Shown here: one piece after another, positions 1-5,742 of the stretch
Numbering within the stretch: position 1 is the first letter of the stretch
Layout: each line of letters opens with the position of its first letter
Assembly: GCA_938083405.1 (NCBI GenBank)
Contig: CALKCV010000027.1
Coordinates: forward strand, 1-5,742
Length of the DNA: 5,742 nucleotides
Source of the DNA: an uncultured Microcoleaceae cyanobacterium
GTDB taxonomy: Bacteria > Cyanobacteriota > Cyanobacteriia > Cyanobacteriales > Microcoleaceae
Reading direction: 5' to 3'
Program-made: the position numbers and the translations under genes
The notes under the pieces: model-generated
Told to the model about the DNA's origin: nothing
Seen by the model: only the letters and a program-made list of their open reading frames with translations
Databases searched by the model: none

Positions 1-1538
1 TCTCCCCAGAATCTCCGATAGTTTTGTTAGAAGCAAGAATAAACCCGGTTTTTCAAAAAAACCGGGTTTCTGAGATGCTAGAGGTTTCTGAGATGCTAGA
101 AACCGTCGCCCCAGGAAATCCTTATTTAGGAGTAATGTTACCCTATACGCCGCTGCATCATTTATTAATGGCAGAGTTAGACTTCCCTGTGGTAGCGACT
201 AGCGGCAACCTTTCCGACGAACCGATCTGCATTGACGAAGGCGAAGCGTTGGAAAGACTCGGAGAAATTGCCGATTTATTTTTAGTACATAATAGAGCGA
301 TCGCTCGTCCCATCGACGATTCTGTAGTTAGAATAATGTTCGGACGAGAAATGGTTTTGCGTCGCGCCAGAGGTTACGCCCCCCTGCCAATTTCTGTCGC
401 GAAAAAAGGGATTAATTCTAATTCTGAAATTCCCACACAGACGTCTCGTCTTTTATTAAAAAATACAATTGCCGTGGGAGGTCATTTAAAAAATACCGTA
501 GCGGCATCGATAAAAAATCAAATATTTCTAAGCCAACATATCGGCGATTTAGAAACAACTGCCGCTTTTGAATGTTTTAAAAACATTATTACCAGTTTCA
601 AAAAACTCTACGAATTTGAACCGAAAATAGTTGCCTGCGACGCGCATCCCGATTATCTTTCTTCCAAATTTGCCCGCGATTTAAACATACCCGTAATCCC
701 CGTTCAACACCATTACGCCCACGTCCTTTCTTGCATGGCAGAAAACGACATCGAAGCACCAGTTTTAGGAATAGCTTGGGACGGTACCGGTTACGGTTTG
801 GACGGTACTATTTGGGGCGGGGAATTTTTGTTAATTAACGAAACTTCTTTTCAGCGCGTCGCTCGTTTTCGTCCTTTTCAATTGCCCGGCGGAGATAAAG
901 CAGTTAAGGAACCGCGGAGGGTAGCTTTGGGACTGCTTTACGAATTATTCGGTTCGGAAGTTTTTTCTTTCAAATATCTGCCTCCAGTGGCGGCTTTCTC
1001 CGATAAAGAATTGAGCGTTATTAAAACAATGTTGCAGAAAAATTTTAATTCTCCAACTACTTCCAGCGCTGGAAGATTGTTTGATGCGGTGTCTGCTTTG
1101 GTTGGCATTAGACAGGTTGTTTCTTTTGAAGGGCAAGGGGCGATGGAGTTGGAGTTTTCCTGCGAGAAAACGGAGGAAAAATATGCTTTTCAAATCGTAG
1201 AACGCGGCTATTGCCCGTTATCAAAAAACTCGCTTTTAGAGTTTAACTGGGAACCGATGGTTTTAGAAATAATTGAAGATAAATCGCGGTTATCGAAAGG
1301 GGCGATCGCTGCGAAGTTTCATAATACTTTAGTTGAGGTTATTCTGGAAGTTGCTAAAATAGTTGGAACCGAAAAAGTTGTTCTTAGTGGAGGTTGTTTT
1401 CAGAATAAGTATTTGTTAGAAAGGGCGATCGCTTTTTTGCAGCGAGAAAATTTCCTGCCTTATTGGCATCAACGAGTTCCACCAAACGATGGCGGTATTG
1501 CCCTAGGACAAATTTTAGCTGCCAGACGAACCCCCTAA
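1..1538 (+). CDS. hypF: HypF, carbamoyltransferase for [NiFe]-hydrogenase maturation (5' end outside window)
   Basis: HypF uses carbamoyl phosphate and ATP to make carbamoyl-adenylate and passes the carbamoyl group to the C-terminal cysteine of HypE, the source of the cyanide ligands on the hydrogenase iron; it acts in the cytoplasm. The frame is open from base 3 with no start, and the residues before the TTG at 24 (SPESPIVLL) already match the family, so the gene begins upstream. About 511 of the usual 750-800 residues are present; the acylphosphatase domain, zinc-finger domain and first part of the YrdC-like domain are missing. Visible: the end of the YrdC-like domain (SGNLSDEP, 201-224; DDSVVR), then the Kae1-like domain with LKNTVA, LSQHIGDLE, metal-binding HHYAH (708-722), DGTGYG (780-797), GRLFDAVSA, LSGGCFQNK (1383-1409) and PPNDGG (1479-1496). 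It ends normally with TAA. Odd: a repeat-derived segment at about residues 10-34 of the visible part. Identification is secure from motif order. Confidence 0.96.
   Translation, partial: SPESPIVLLEARINPVFQKNRVSEMLEVSEMLETVAPGNPYLGVMLPYTPLHHLLMAELDFPVVATSGNLSDEPICIDEGEALERLGEIADLFLVHNRAIARPIDDSVVRIMFGREMVLRRARGYAPLPISVAKKGINSNSEIPTQTSRLLLKNTIAVGGHLKNTVAASIKNQIFLSQHIGDLETTAAFECFKNIITSFKKLYEFEPKIVACDAHPDYLSSKFARDLNIPVIPVQHHYAHVLSCMAENDIEAPVLGIAWDGTGYGLDGTIWGGEFLLINETSFQRVARFRPFQLPGGDKAVKEPRRVALGLLYELFGSEVFSFKYLPPVAAFSDKELSVIKTMLQKNFNSPTTSSAGRLFDAVSALVGIRQVVSFEGQGAMELEFSCEKTEEKYAFQIVERGYCPLSKNSLLEFNWEPMVLEIIEDKSRLSKGAIAAKFHNTLVEVILEVAKIVGTEKVVLSGGCFQNKYLLERAIAFLQRENFLPYWHQRVPPNDGGIALGQILAARRTP
41..104. 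repeat. Palindrome plus 18-bp tandem repeat inside hypF
   Basis: Bases 41-53 (AAACCCGGTTTTT) and 57-69 form a perfect 13-bp inverted repeat around a 3-base loop. It runs directly into a tandem repeat of period 18: bases 67-82 and 85-100 are identical (TTTCTGAGATGCTAGA). A further 7-bp inverted repeat (GGTTTCT 83-89, AGAAACC 98-104) closes the second unit. The array stays in the hypF frame and is read as VSEMLE twice in a row. It falls between the conserved PIVLL and VAPGNPYLG segments. As I remember E. coli HypF, that linker is about a dozen residues shorter. Short dispersed palindromes of this kind are common in filamentous cyanobacteria; that this is a member of such a family is inference. 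Confidence 0.8.
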
Positions 1539-1547
1539 TTTCTTAGC

Positions 1548-1564
1548 AATCGCGAAACGCGATT
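1548..1564 (+). terminator. Perfect hairpin just after hypF, possible weak terminator
   Basis: AATCGCG (1548-1554), loop AAA, CGCGATT (1558-1564): seven perfect base pairs starting ten bases after the hypF stop. It is followed by AAAATAG rather than a T run, so it lacks the second half of a classical intrinsic terminator. It could slow transcription, protect the hypF mRNA end, or be a dispersed palindrome. The stem is certain; termination is not. Confidence 0.35.
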
Positions 1565-1695
1565 AAAATAGAGAAACGCAACGGAAGAATAGCAGATACC
1601 ATCGAAGCAAATCTAAAAACAATCTAAACTTTTCAGCTTTTTCCTAAAAATACATTATCATAAACCACAAAAGAAATAAATCAATATTCTCTTAA

Positions 1696-1725
1696 CTCCC
1701 CCCTTTCTAAGGGGTTGGGGGGGAT
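1696..1725. repeat. C-run/G-run dispersed repeat upstream of hypC
   Basis: Six C (1698-1703) are followed by TTTCTAA, four G (1711-1714), TT and seven G (1717-1723). CCCCTT and AAGGGG (1700-1705 and 1709-1714) make a 6-bp stem with a 3-base loop. The arrangement resembles the short C-run/G-run repeats scattered through intergenic regions of many filamentous cyanobacteria. I recognise the general type only. It lies about 30 bases before the hypC start and would be in its mRNA leader if transcription starts upstream. Confidence 0.55.
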
Positions 1726-1754
1726 AAATATTGCAAATGGCTTAATTAAAAAAT

Positions 1755-1994
1755 ATGTGTTTAGCAGTACCCGGAAAAATAGTTAGTATTAGCGGCGACG
1801 AACCGTTGGAAAAAACCGGCAAAGTTAGCTTTGGCGGCATCCTAAAAGAAGTAAGTCTCGCCTACGTTCCCGAAGCAAAAGTTGGAGATTATGCGGTCGT
1901 TCATGTAGGCTTTGCTTTAAGTATTGTTGACGAAGAAGCCGCCCTACAAACCTTAGCAGATTTAGAGGCGATCGCTCAACTCTCCTCTGTTTAA
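1755..1994 (+). CDS. hypC: HypC, [NiFe]-hydrogenase maturation chaperone
   Basis: HypC (HypC/HupF/HybG family) is a small cytoplasmic chaperone. With HypD it carries the iron while the cyanide and CO ligands are added, then escorts it to the hydrogenase large-subunit precursor. The 79-residue length is typical. The protein opens with the family signature MCLAVPGK; Cys2, which becomes N-terminal after Met removal, is the essential contact for HypD and the large subunit. The OB-fold-like body shows VSLAYVPEAKVGDYAVVHVGFALS, split here as VSLAYVPEA then KVGDYAVVHVGFALS, and a helical tail follows (DEEAALQTLADLEAIAQ). The ATG at 1755 is fixed by the signature, although no clear Shine-Dalgarno sequence precedes it (AATTAAAAAAT). 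It lies 216 bp after hypF, and a terminator follows about 60 bp after its stop. HypD, the partner often encoded next, is not in this window. A HIP1 site lies near its 3' end. Confidence 0.97.
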   Translation: MCLAVPGKIVSISGDEPLEKTGKVSFGGILKEVSLAYVPEAKVGDYAVVHVGFALSIVDEEAALQTLADLEAIAQLSSV

Positions 1995-2053
1995 AGTCAT
2001 TTACGCTTTCCTCCAGACGAGATGTCTGTTTTACTCATAATAAAAAAAAGCTC

Positions 2054-2090
2054 TGGTTGGGTGTCGTTTCTAAACCCAACCAATTTTTTT
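2054..2090 (+). terminator. Intrinsic terminator after hypC
   Basis: TGGTTGGGT (2054-2062) pairs perfectly with ACCCAACCA (2074-2082), nine base pairs with an 11-base loop, followed after one A by seven T (2084-2090). An A run at 2042-2049 could extend the pairing with the T run and gives some terminator character on the other strand. It begins 60 bases after the hypC stop, so it closes the hyp transcript and separates it from nifJ. Confidence 0.85.
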
Positions 2091-2218
2091 ATGTCCTTGT
2101 AAAGAAATCTTAAAAAAAACAAGTAACTTTTTAACTTAAGCAACAAAAGTTAAAGAAACTTAACCAGATTAACAACTATGTAAAAAAACAATAAGCAGCG
2201 AGATTATTAAGCAAATTT

Positions 2219-2230
2219 TGATAATATAAA
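2219..2230 (+). promoter_or_regulatory. Candidate -10 region for nifJ
   Basis: TGATAATATAAA offers either an extended -10 (TG, one base, TAATAT) or a plain -10 (TATAAA, 2225-2230, five of six to consensus). No good -35 box sits about 17 bases upstream, though the A runs just before it could assist. If used, transcription would start near 2237 and give a nifJ leader of about 210 bases. AT-rich sequence produces such matches by chance. Confidence 0.22.
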
Positions 2231-2365
2231 GTAAGAGAGGAAAAAAACACTCTCCTTTAACCATAAAGCGGAGAATTATTGGGTAAATGCCATTCACAGT
2301 TCTGCCCAAAAGGCGGACAAAAACAACATTAATGTAGTTTAAATTCTTTAATTAACTCGAAAGTC

Positions 2366-2408
2366 GTTGGTTGTAATCTAGGACACAAAATCGATTATTT
2401 CAACCAAC
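2366..2408 (+). promoter_or_regulatory. Bulged hairpin in the nifJ leader
   Basis: GTTGGTTG (2366-2373) pairs with CAACCAAC (2401-2408). The stem continues with TAATC (2374-2378) pairing with GATTA (2393-2397), after a TTT bulge on the 3' side, leaving a 14-base loop. That is 13 base pairs ending 39 bases before the nifJ ATG. No T run follows, so it is not an ordinary terminator. It could be an mRNA stability or translation element, or a protein-binding dyad in DNA. The pairing is seen directly; the function is unknown. Confidence 0.5.
2372..2387 (+). promoter_or_regulatory. NtcA-like site upstream of nifJ
   Basis: TGTA, eight bases, CACA differs at one position from the extended NtcA consensus TGTA-N8-TACA. 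NtcA is the cyanobacterial global nitrogen regulator and usually binds about 22 bases before a -10 box. Here no clean TAnnnT lies at that distance; TAAAAA at 2410-2415 is the nearest. The site is also inside the bulged hairpin, so the match may simply reflect that structure. Confidence 0.25.
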
Positions 2409-2437
2409 CTAAAAATCCAATAACTGCCCAACAATAA

Positions 2438-2442
2438 AGAGG
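2438..2442 (+). promoter_or_regulatory. nifJ ribosome binding site
   Basis: AGAGG lies five bases before the ATG at 2448. It supports that start over any internal ATG and contrasts with hypC, which has no visible Shine-Dalgarno sequence. Confidence 0.75.
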
Positions 2443-2447
2443 AAAAT

Positions 2448-5400
2448 ATGAGTAATAAAACCTTTGTAACCCTAGACGGTAACGAAGCAGTCGCCCGCGT
2501 TGCCCACAAACTAAGCGAAGTAGTCGCCATCTACCCCATCACCCCCTCATCCCCCATGGGAGAATGGAGCGATATTTGGGCATCCCAAGGAGTAAGCAAC
2601 ATCTGGGGAACCGTTCCCAGCGTCATCGAGATGCAAAGCGAAGGGGGGGCCGCAGGTGCCGTCCACGGTGCCCTGCAAGCGGGTTCCCTGACTACCACCT
2701 TCACGGCATCCCAGGGACTATTGTTGATGATCCCGAATATGTATAAAATCGCCGGAGAACTGACTCCATGCGTCATCCACGTTGCCGCGCGATCGCTCGC
2801 CGCCCAAGGCTTATCAATTTTCGGGGATCACGCCGACGTCATGGCCGCCCGGGCAACCGGTTTTGCCATGCTGTGTTCGGCATCGGTACAAGAAGCCCAC
2901 GACTTCGCCCTCATTTCCCAGGCCGCTACCCTGGAAGCGCGAGTGCCGTTTATCCACTTCTTCGACGGTTTCCGCACTTCTCACGAAGTACAAAAAATTG
3001 AAATCCTCCCAGAAGAACATCTCCGGGAGATGATAAGCGACGAATTGGTATTCGCCCACCGCGATCGCGCCATGACACCCGATCGCCCCATTTTGCGAGG
3101 CACCGCCCAAAACCCCGACGTCTATTTCCAAGCCAGGGAAAGCGTCAACCCCTTCTACACCGCTTGCGTGGATATAGTCGAGAAGGCAATGGAGAAATTC
3201 GGCGAACTGACGGGAAGGCATTACAAGTGCTTTGAATACCACGGCGCACCCGATGCCGATCGCGTCGTCACGCTAATGGGTTCCGGCTGCGAAACGGTTC
3301 GCGAAACTGTAGAATATCTCACAGCCAAAGGCGAAAAAATTGGTGTAGTTCTAGTGCGACTGTATCGACCCTTCGACGCCAAGCGGTTAATCGCAGCCCT
3401 CCCGGAAACGGTTAAGAAAATCGCCGTTTTAGACCGGACCAAAGAACCCGGTGCCGGGGGCGAACCCTTGTATCTGGACGTGGTGAATGCCATCAACGAA
3501 GAGTGGGAAGGAGAAAGACTCAAAATAGTAGGGGGACGTTACGCCCTCTCGTCCAAAGAATTCAACCCGGCCATGGTAAAAAGCGTATTCGATAACCTCA
3601 GCGCCGACAAGCCGAAAAATCACTTTACCGTCGGCATCATCGACGACGTTACCAATACCTCCCTGCCCTGGGATGCCAGCTTCTCCATCGAACCGGATAG
3701 CGTGGTGCGATCGCTCTTCTACGGTTTGGGTTCCGACGGCACGGTGGGGGCGAACAAAAACTCGATTAAAATCATCGGCGAGGGAACCGATAACTACGCC
3801 CAAGGCTACTTCGTCTATGACTCTAAAAAATCCGGCGCGATTACAGTTTCTCACTTGCGCTTCGGACCGGAACCAATTCGCTCGACTTATTTAATCGATA
3901 AAGCAAACTTTGTCGGCTGTCACCAGTGGCCGTTTTTAGAAAAGGTTAACGTTCTCAAGGAAGCCGCCGATGGCGCGATTTTCCTCCTCAACAGTCCCTA
4001 CGGACCCGATGAAGTCTGGGAGAAGCTGCCCCTGGAAGTGCAAGAAGATATTATTCGTAAGGGGCTAAAGTTCCACGTTATCGATGCGACGAAAGTTGCA
4101 GGCGAGAGCGGCATGAGGGGGCGTATTAATACCATCATGCAGACTTGCTTCTTTGCTCTGGCGAACGTCTTGCCCAAGGAAGAGGCGATCGAAAAAATCA
4201 AAAAGTCGATCCAGAAAACCTACGGCAAAAAAGGGCAAGAAATCGTCAACATGAACCTGCAAGCAGTTGACAACACCCTAGCCAACCTCTACGAAGTCAA
4301 CGTTCCCGAGGCCGCCAACAGCGGTATGACCAGACTGGCAGCAGTTCCCGACGCCGCGCCGGAGTTCGTCCGCGAAGTGTTAGGGAAAATGATCTCCCGC
4401 GAAGGAGACCAACTCCCAGTCAGCAAACTGCCCTGCGACGGCACCTATCCCACCGGTACGACCAAATGGGAAAAACGCAATATCGCCATCGAAATACCCG
4501 TCTGGGATCCAGATGTTTGCGTCCAGTGCGGCAAGTGCGTCGCCGTTTGCCCTCACGGGGTAATTCGCGGCAAAGTTTACGACGAGGGCAATTTAGCCAA
4601 CGCGCCGGAGACCTTTAAATTTAGCGACGTTAAGGATAAAGGTTTCCAAGGGCAGAAATTTACGATCCAAGTGGCCCCGGAAGACTGTACCGGTTGCGCT
4701 ATCTGCGTGGATGTCTGCCCGGCGAAAAATAAATCCATGCCTTCGCGCCGCGCTATTAATATGGAAGCGCAAACTCCCCTGCGGGAGAAGGAGGCGGAAA
4801 ATTGGGATTATTTCTTGAATTTGCCCAACCCGGACAGGCGATCGCTCAATTTGGAACGGTTGCGCCAGCAGCAGTTGCAAGAACCGCTGTTCGAGTTTTC
4901 TGGCGCTTGTGCCGGTTGCGGGGAGACGCCTTACGTTAAATTGGTGAGTCAACTGTTTGGCGATCGCCTCCTGGTTGCCAACGCCACCGGTTGTTCCTCC
5001 ATCTACGGCGGCAACCTGCCCACAACCCCCTGGACCACCAACGCCGACGGTCGCGGCCCCACTTGGTCCAACAGTTTGTTTGAAGACAACGCCGAATTCG
5101 GTCTCGGTTTCCGCCTCTCCATCGACAAACACGCCCAGTTTGCGGCAGAATTGGTGCAAAAGTTGGGCGGCACTCTCGGAGACAACCTGGTAAGCGACAT
5201 CCTCAGCGCTACCCAAAAAACCGAAGCCGATATCTGGGAACAGCGCGCTCGAGTGGCCCAGGTCAAGGAAAAATTGCAGGGGGTAGATTCCCCGGAAGCC
5301 AAACAATTGCTAACTTTGGCCGATTATCTAGTGAAGAAATCAGTCTGGATAATGGGCGGCGACGGTTGGGCCTACGATATCGGTTTTGGCGGTCTGGATC

Positions 5401-5742
5401 ACGCGATCGCCAGCGGTCGTAACATCAATATTTTGGTAATGGATACGGAGGTTTATTCCAATACCGGCGGTCAATCTTCCAAAGCAACCCCCCGGGCGGC
5501 AGTGGCGAAGTTTGCTGCCAGCGGCAAACAGGCACCGAAGAAAGATTTAGGCTTAATTGCCATGACTTACGGTAACGTTTATGTAGCCAGCGTGGCGATG
5601 GGCGCGCGAGACGAACATACTCTCAAGGCATTTTTGGAAGCGGAGGCTTATGACGGTCCTTCGTTGATTTTGGCCTACAGTCATTGTATCGCCCACGGTA
5701 TTAATATGACTACGGCCATGAGCCATCAAAAAGCTCTCGTGG
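2448..5742 (+). CDS. nifJ: NifJ, pyruvate:ferredoxin (flavodoxin) oxidoreductase (3' end outside window)
   Basis: NifJ oxidatively decarboxylates pyruvate with CoA to acetyl-CoA and CO2, reducing ferredoxin or flavodoxin; it is a cytoplasmic homodimer. One frame is open from the ATG at 2448 to the window edge, 1098 codons of roughly 1190-1200 expected. Domains in order: N-terminal thiamine-diphosphate domain (YPITPSS at residues 29-35, Glu65 in EMQSEGG); domain II to about 360; the gamma-type domain (GSDGTVGANKNS, RFGPEPIRSTYLI); the EKR motif (675-677); a two-cluster ferredoxin domain (Cys691, 694, 697, 701 and Cys747, 750, 753, 757); then the C-terminal thiamine domain with GDGWAYDIG (from 971) and DTEVYSNTGGQ (999-1009). 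The third cluster's ligands Cys821, 824, 849 and 1080 are all present, matching the layout of the Desulfovibrio africanus enzyme. The missing end is only the last 100 or so residues. No frameshift is seen. Base use is richer in G+C than hypF and hypC. The enzyme can supply nitrogenase or, in cyanobacterial fermentation, hydrogenase. Confidence 0.97.
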   Translation, partial: MSNKTFVTLDGNEAVARVAHKLSEVVAIYPITPSSPMGEWSDIWASQGVSNIWGTVPSVIEMQSEGGAAGAVHGALQAGSLTTTFTASQGLLLMIPNMYKIAGELTPCVIHVAARSLAAQGLSIFGDHADVMAARATGFAMLCSASVQEAHDFALISQAATLEARVPFIHFFDGFRTSHEVQKIEILPEEHLREMISDELVFAHRDRAMTPDRPILRGTAQNPDVYFQARESVNPFYTACVDIVEKAMEKFGELTGRHYKCFEYHGAPDADRVVTLMGSGCETVRETVEYLTAKGEKIGVVLVRLYRPFDAKRLIAALPETVKKIAVLDRTKEPGAGGEPLYLDVVNAINEEWEGERLKIVGGRYALSSKEFNPAMVKSVFDNLSADKPKNHFTVGIIDDVTNTSLPWDASFSIEPDSVVRSLFYGLGSDGTVGANKNSIKIIGEGTDNYAQGYFVYDSKKSGAITVSHLRFGPEPIRSTYLIDKANFVGCHQWPFLEKVNVLKEAADGAIFLLNSPYGPDEVWEKLPLEVQEDIIRKGLKFHVIDATKVAGESGMRGRINTIMQTCFFALANVLPKEEAIEKIKKSIQKTYGKKGQEIVNMNLQAVDNTLANLYEVNVPEAANSGMTRLAAVPDAAPEFVREVLGKMISREGDQLPVSKLPCDGTYPTGTTKWEKRNIAIEIPVWDPDVCVQCGKCVAVCPHGVIRGKVYDEGNLANAPETFKFSDVKDKGFQGQKFTIQVAPEDCTGCAICVDVCPAKNKSMPSRRAINMEAQTPLREKEAENWDYFLNLPNPDRRSLNLERLRQQQLQEPLFEFSGACAGCGETPYVKLVSQLFGDRLLVANATGCSSIYGGNLPTTPWTTNADGRGPTWSNSLFEDNAEFGLGFRLSIDKHAQFAAELVQKLGGTLGDNLVSDILSATQKTEADIWEQRARVAQVKEKLQGVDSPEAKQLLTLADYLVKKSVWIMGGDGWAYDIGFGGLDHAIASGRNINILVMDTEVYSNTGGQSSKATPRAAVAKFAASGKQAPKKDLGLIAMTYGNVYVASVAMGARDEHTLKAFLEAEAYDGPSLILAYSHCIAHGINMTTAMSHQKALV

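Larger units (their letters stand above)
1539..1754. other. Spacer between hypF and hypC
   Basis: This 216-bp non-coding stretch is AT-rich. It contains the hairpin after hypF and the C-run/G-run repeat before hypC. A TATCAT at 1656-1661 could serve as a -10 box about 95 bases before hypC, but no good -35 box is in place, so I do not call a promoter. Whether hypC shares a transcript with hypF or has its own promoter cannot be settled from sequence. Confidence 0.6.
1995..2447. other. Long AT-rich spacer between hypC and nifJ
   Basis: This 453-bp stretch holds no convincing gene. After the terminator it is very AT-rich with several A or T runs (2084-2090, 2112-2119, 2182-2188, 2241-2247). Small inverted repeats are present: TTTAACTT/AAGTTAAA (2130-2137, 2147-2154), GAGAG/CTCTC (2235-2239, 2250-2254) and TCTGCC/GGCGGA (2301-2306, 2312-2317, one G-U pair). 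The larger bulged hairpin near nifJ is listed separately. A possible 16-codon reading frame (2287-2337) has GGAG 13 bases before its ATG, too weak to call a gene. I see no tRNA, CRISPR or known riboswitch. It most likely carries the nifJ promoter and a long leader. Confidence 0.7.
297..5410. repeat. HIP1 octamers (GCGATCGC), ten copies
   Basis: Exact palindromic GCGATCGC occurs starting at 297, 1302, 1425, 1968, 2789, 3061, 3707, 4838, 4960 and 5403. All ten lie within coding sequence (three in hypF, one in hypC, six in nifJ) and none in the spacers. HIP1 is over-represented in many cyanobacterial genomes, so it identifies the group and shows that hyp and nifJ regions both carry the host signature. 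The coordinates give the span from first to last copy, not one continuous element. Confidence 0.9.

Noticed and set aside
24..26. TTG as the start of hypF
   Set aside because: The frame is open to the window edge, and the residues before it (SPESPIVLL) belong to the conserved HypF sequence, so this is an internal leucine codon.
41..69. Palindrome in hypF as a transcription terminator
   Set aside because: It lies inside an intact coding frame and is followed by CTGAGATG rather than a T run; it fits a repeat element better.
945..1193. 82-codon - strand frame opposite hypF
   Set aside because: It is antisense to conserved HypF motifs (GRLFDAVSA, SFEGQGAMELE) and shows no independent support.
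2814..3854. Further - strand open frames opposite nifJ (2814-3242, 3221-3523, 3429-3854)
   Set aside because: They overlap confidently coding nifJ sequence, overlap one another and show no domain features.
4593..5306. 237-codon open frame on the - strand
   Set aside because: It lies wholly opposite the nifJ Fe-S and thiamine domains, whose motifs are intact. The protein has no recognisable family and no ribosome site; it is a shadow of GC-rich codon use.
2448..5742. Possible frameshift or missing cysteine ligands in nifJ
   Set aside because: The frame is continuous from 2448 to the edge, and all twelve expected cluster cysteines and the thiamine motif are in register.

Overview
The window is a stretch of cyanobacterial chromosome. 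Ten exact copies of the octamer GCGATCGC (HIP1, highly over-represented in many cyanobacterial genomes) occur in 5.7 kb, where chance would give about 0.1. The three proteins also read as cyanobacterial versions of their families. An AT-rich background with short palindromic repeats would suit a filamentous Oscillatoriales-type cyanobacterium, but that placement is a guess. 

Layout, all on the + strand: (1) the 3' two thirds of hypF (carbamoyltransferase for [NiFe]-hydrogenase maturation), entering from the left edge and ending at 1538; (2) a 216-bp spacer with a perfect hairpin just after hypF and a C-run/G-run repeat; (3) hypC (1755-1994), the small chaperone that works with HypD in assembling the Fe(CN)2CO group; (4) a 453-bp AT-rich spacer holding a convincing intrinsic terminator after hypC and a structured nifJ leader with a bulged 13-bp hairpin and an NtcA-like half-conserved site; (5) nifJ (from 2448, running off the right edge), pyruvate:ferredoxin/flavodoxin oxidoreductase, with all four sets of Fe-S cysteines and the thiamine-diphosphate motif intact.

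The genes share one theme. HypF and HypC build the active site of the [NiFe] hydrogenase. NifJ makes reduced ferredoxin or flavodoxin from pyruvate, which can feed hydrogenase or nitrogenase under dark, anoxic or nitrogen-fixing conditions. The terminator after hypC and the separate nifJ leader indicate that the two blocks are transcribed independently. 

I found no sign of a new defence system, mobile element or RNA gene. The points most worth a second look are a small palindrome plus 18-bp tandem repeat lying in frame inside hypF, the structured nifJ leader, and the marked shift in base composition between the hyp genes and nifJ.
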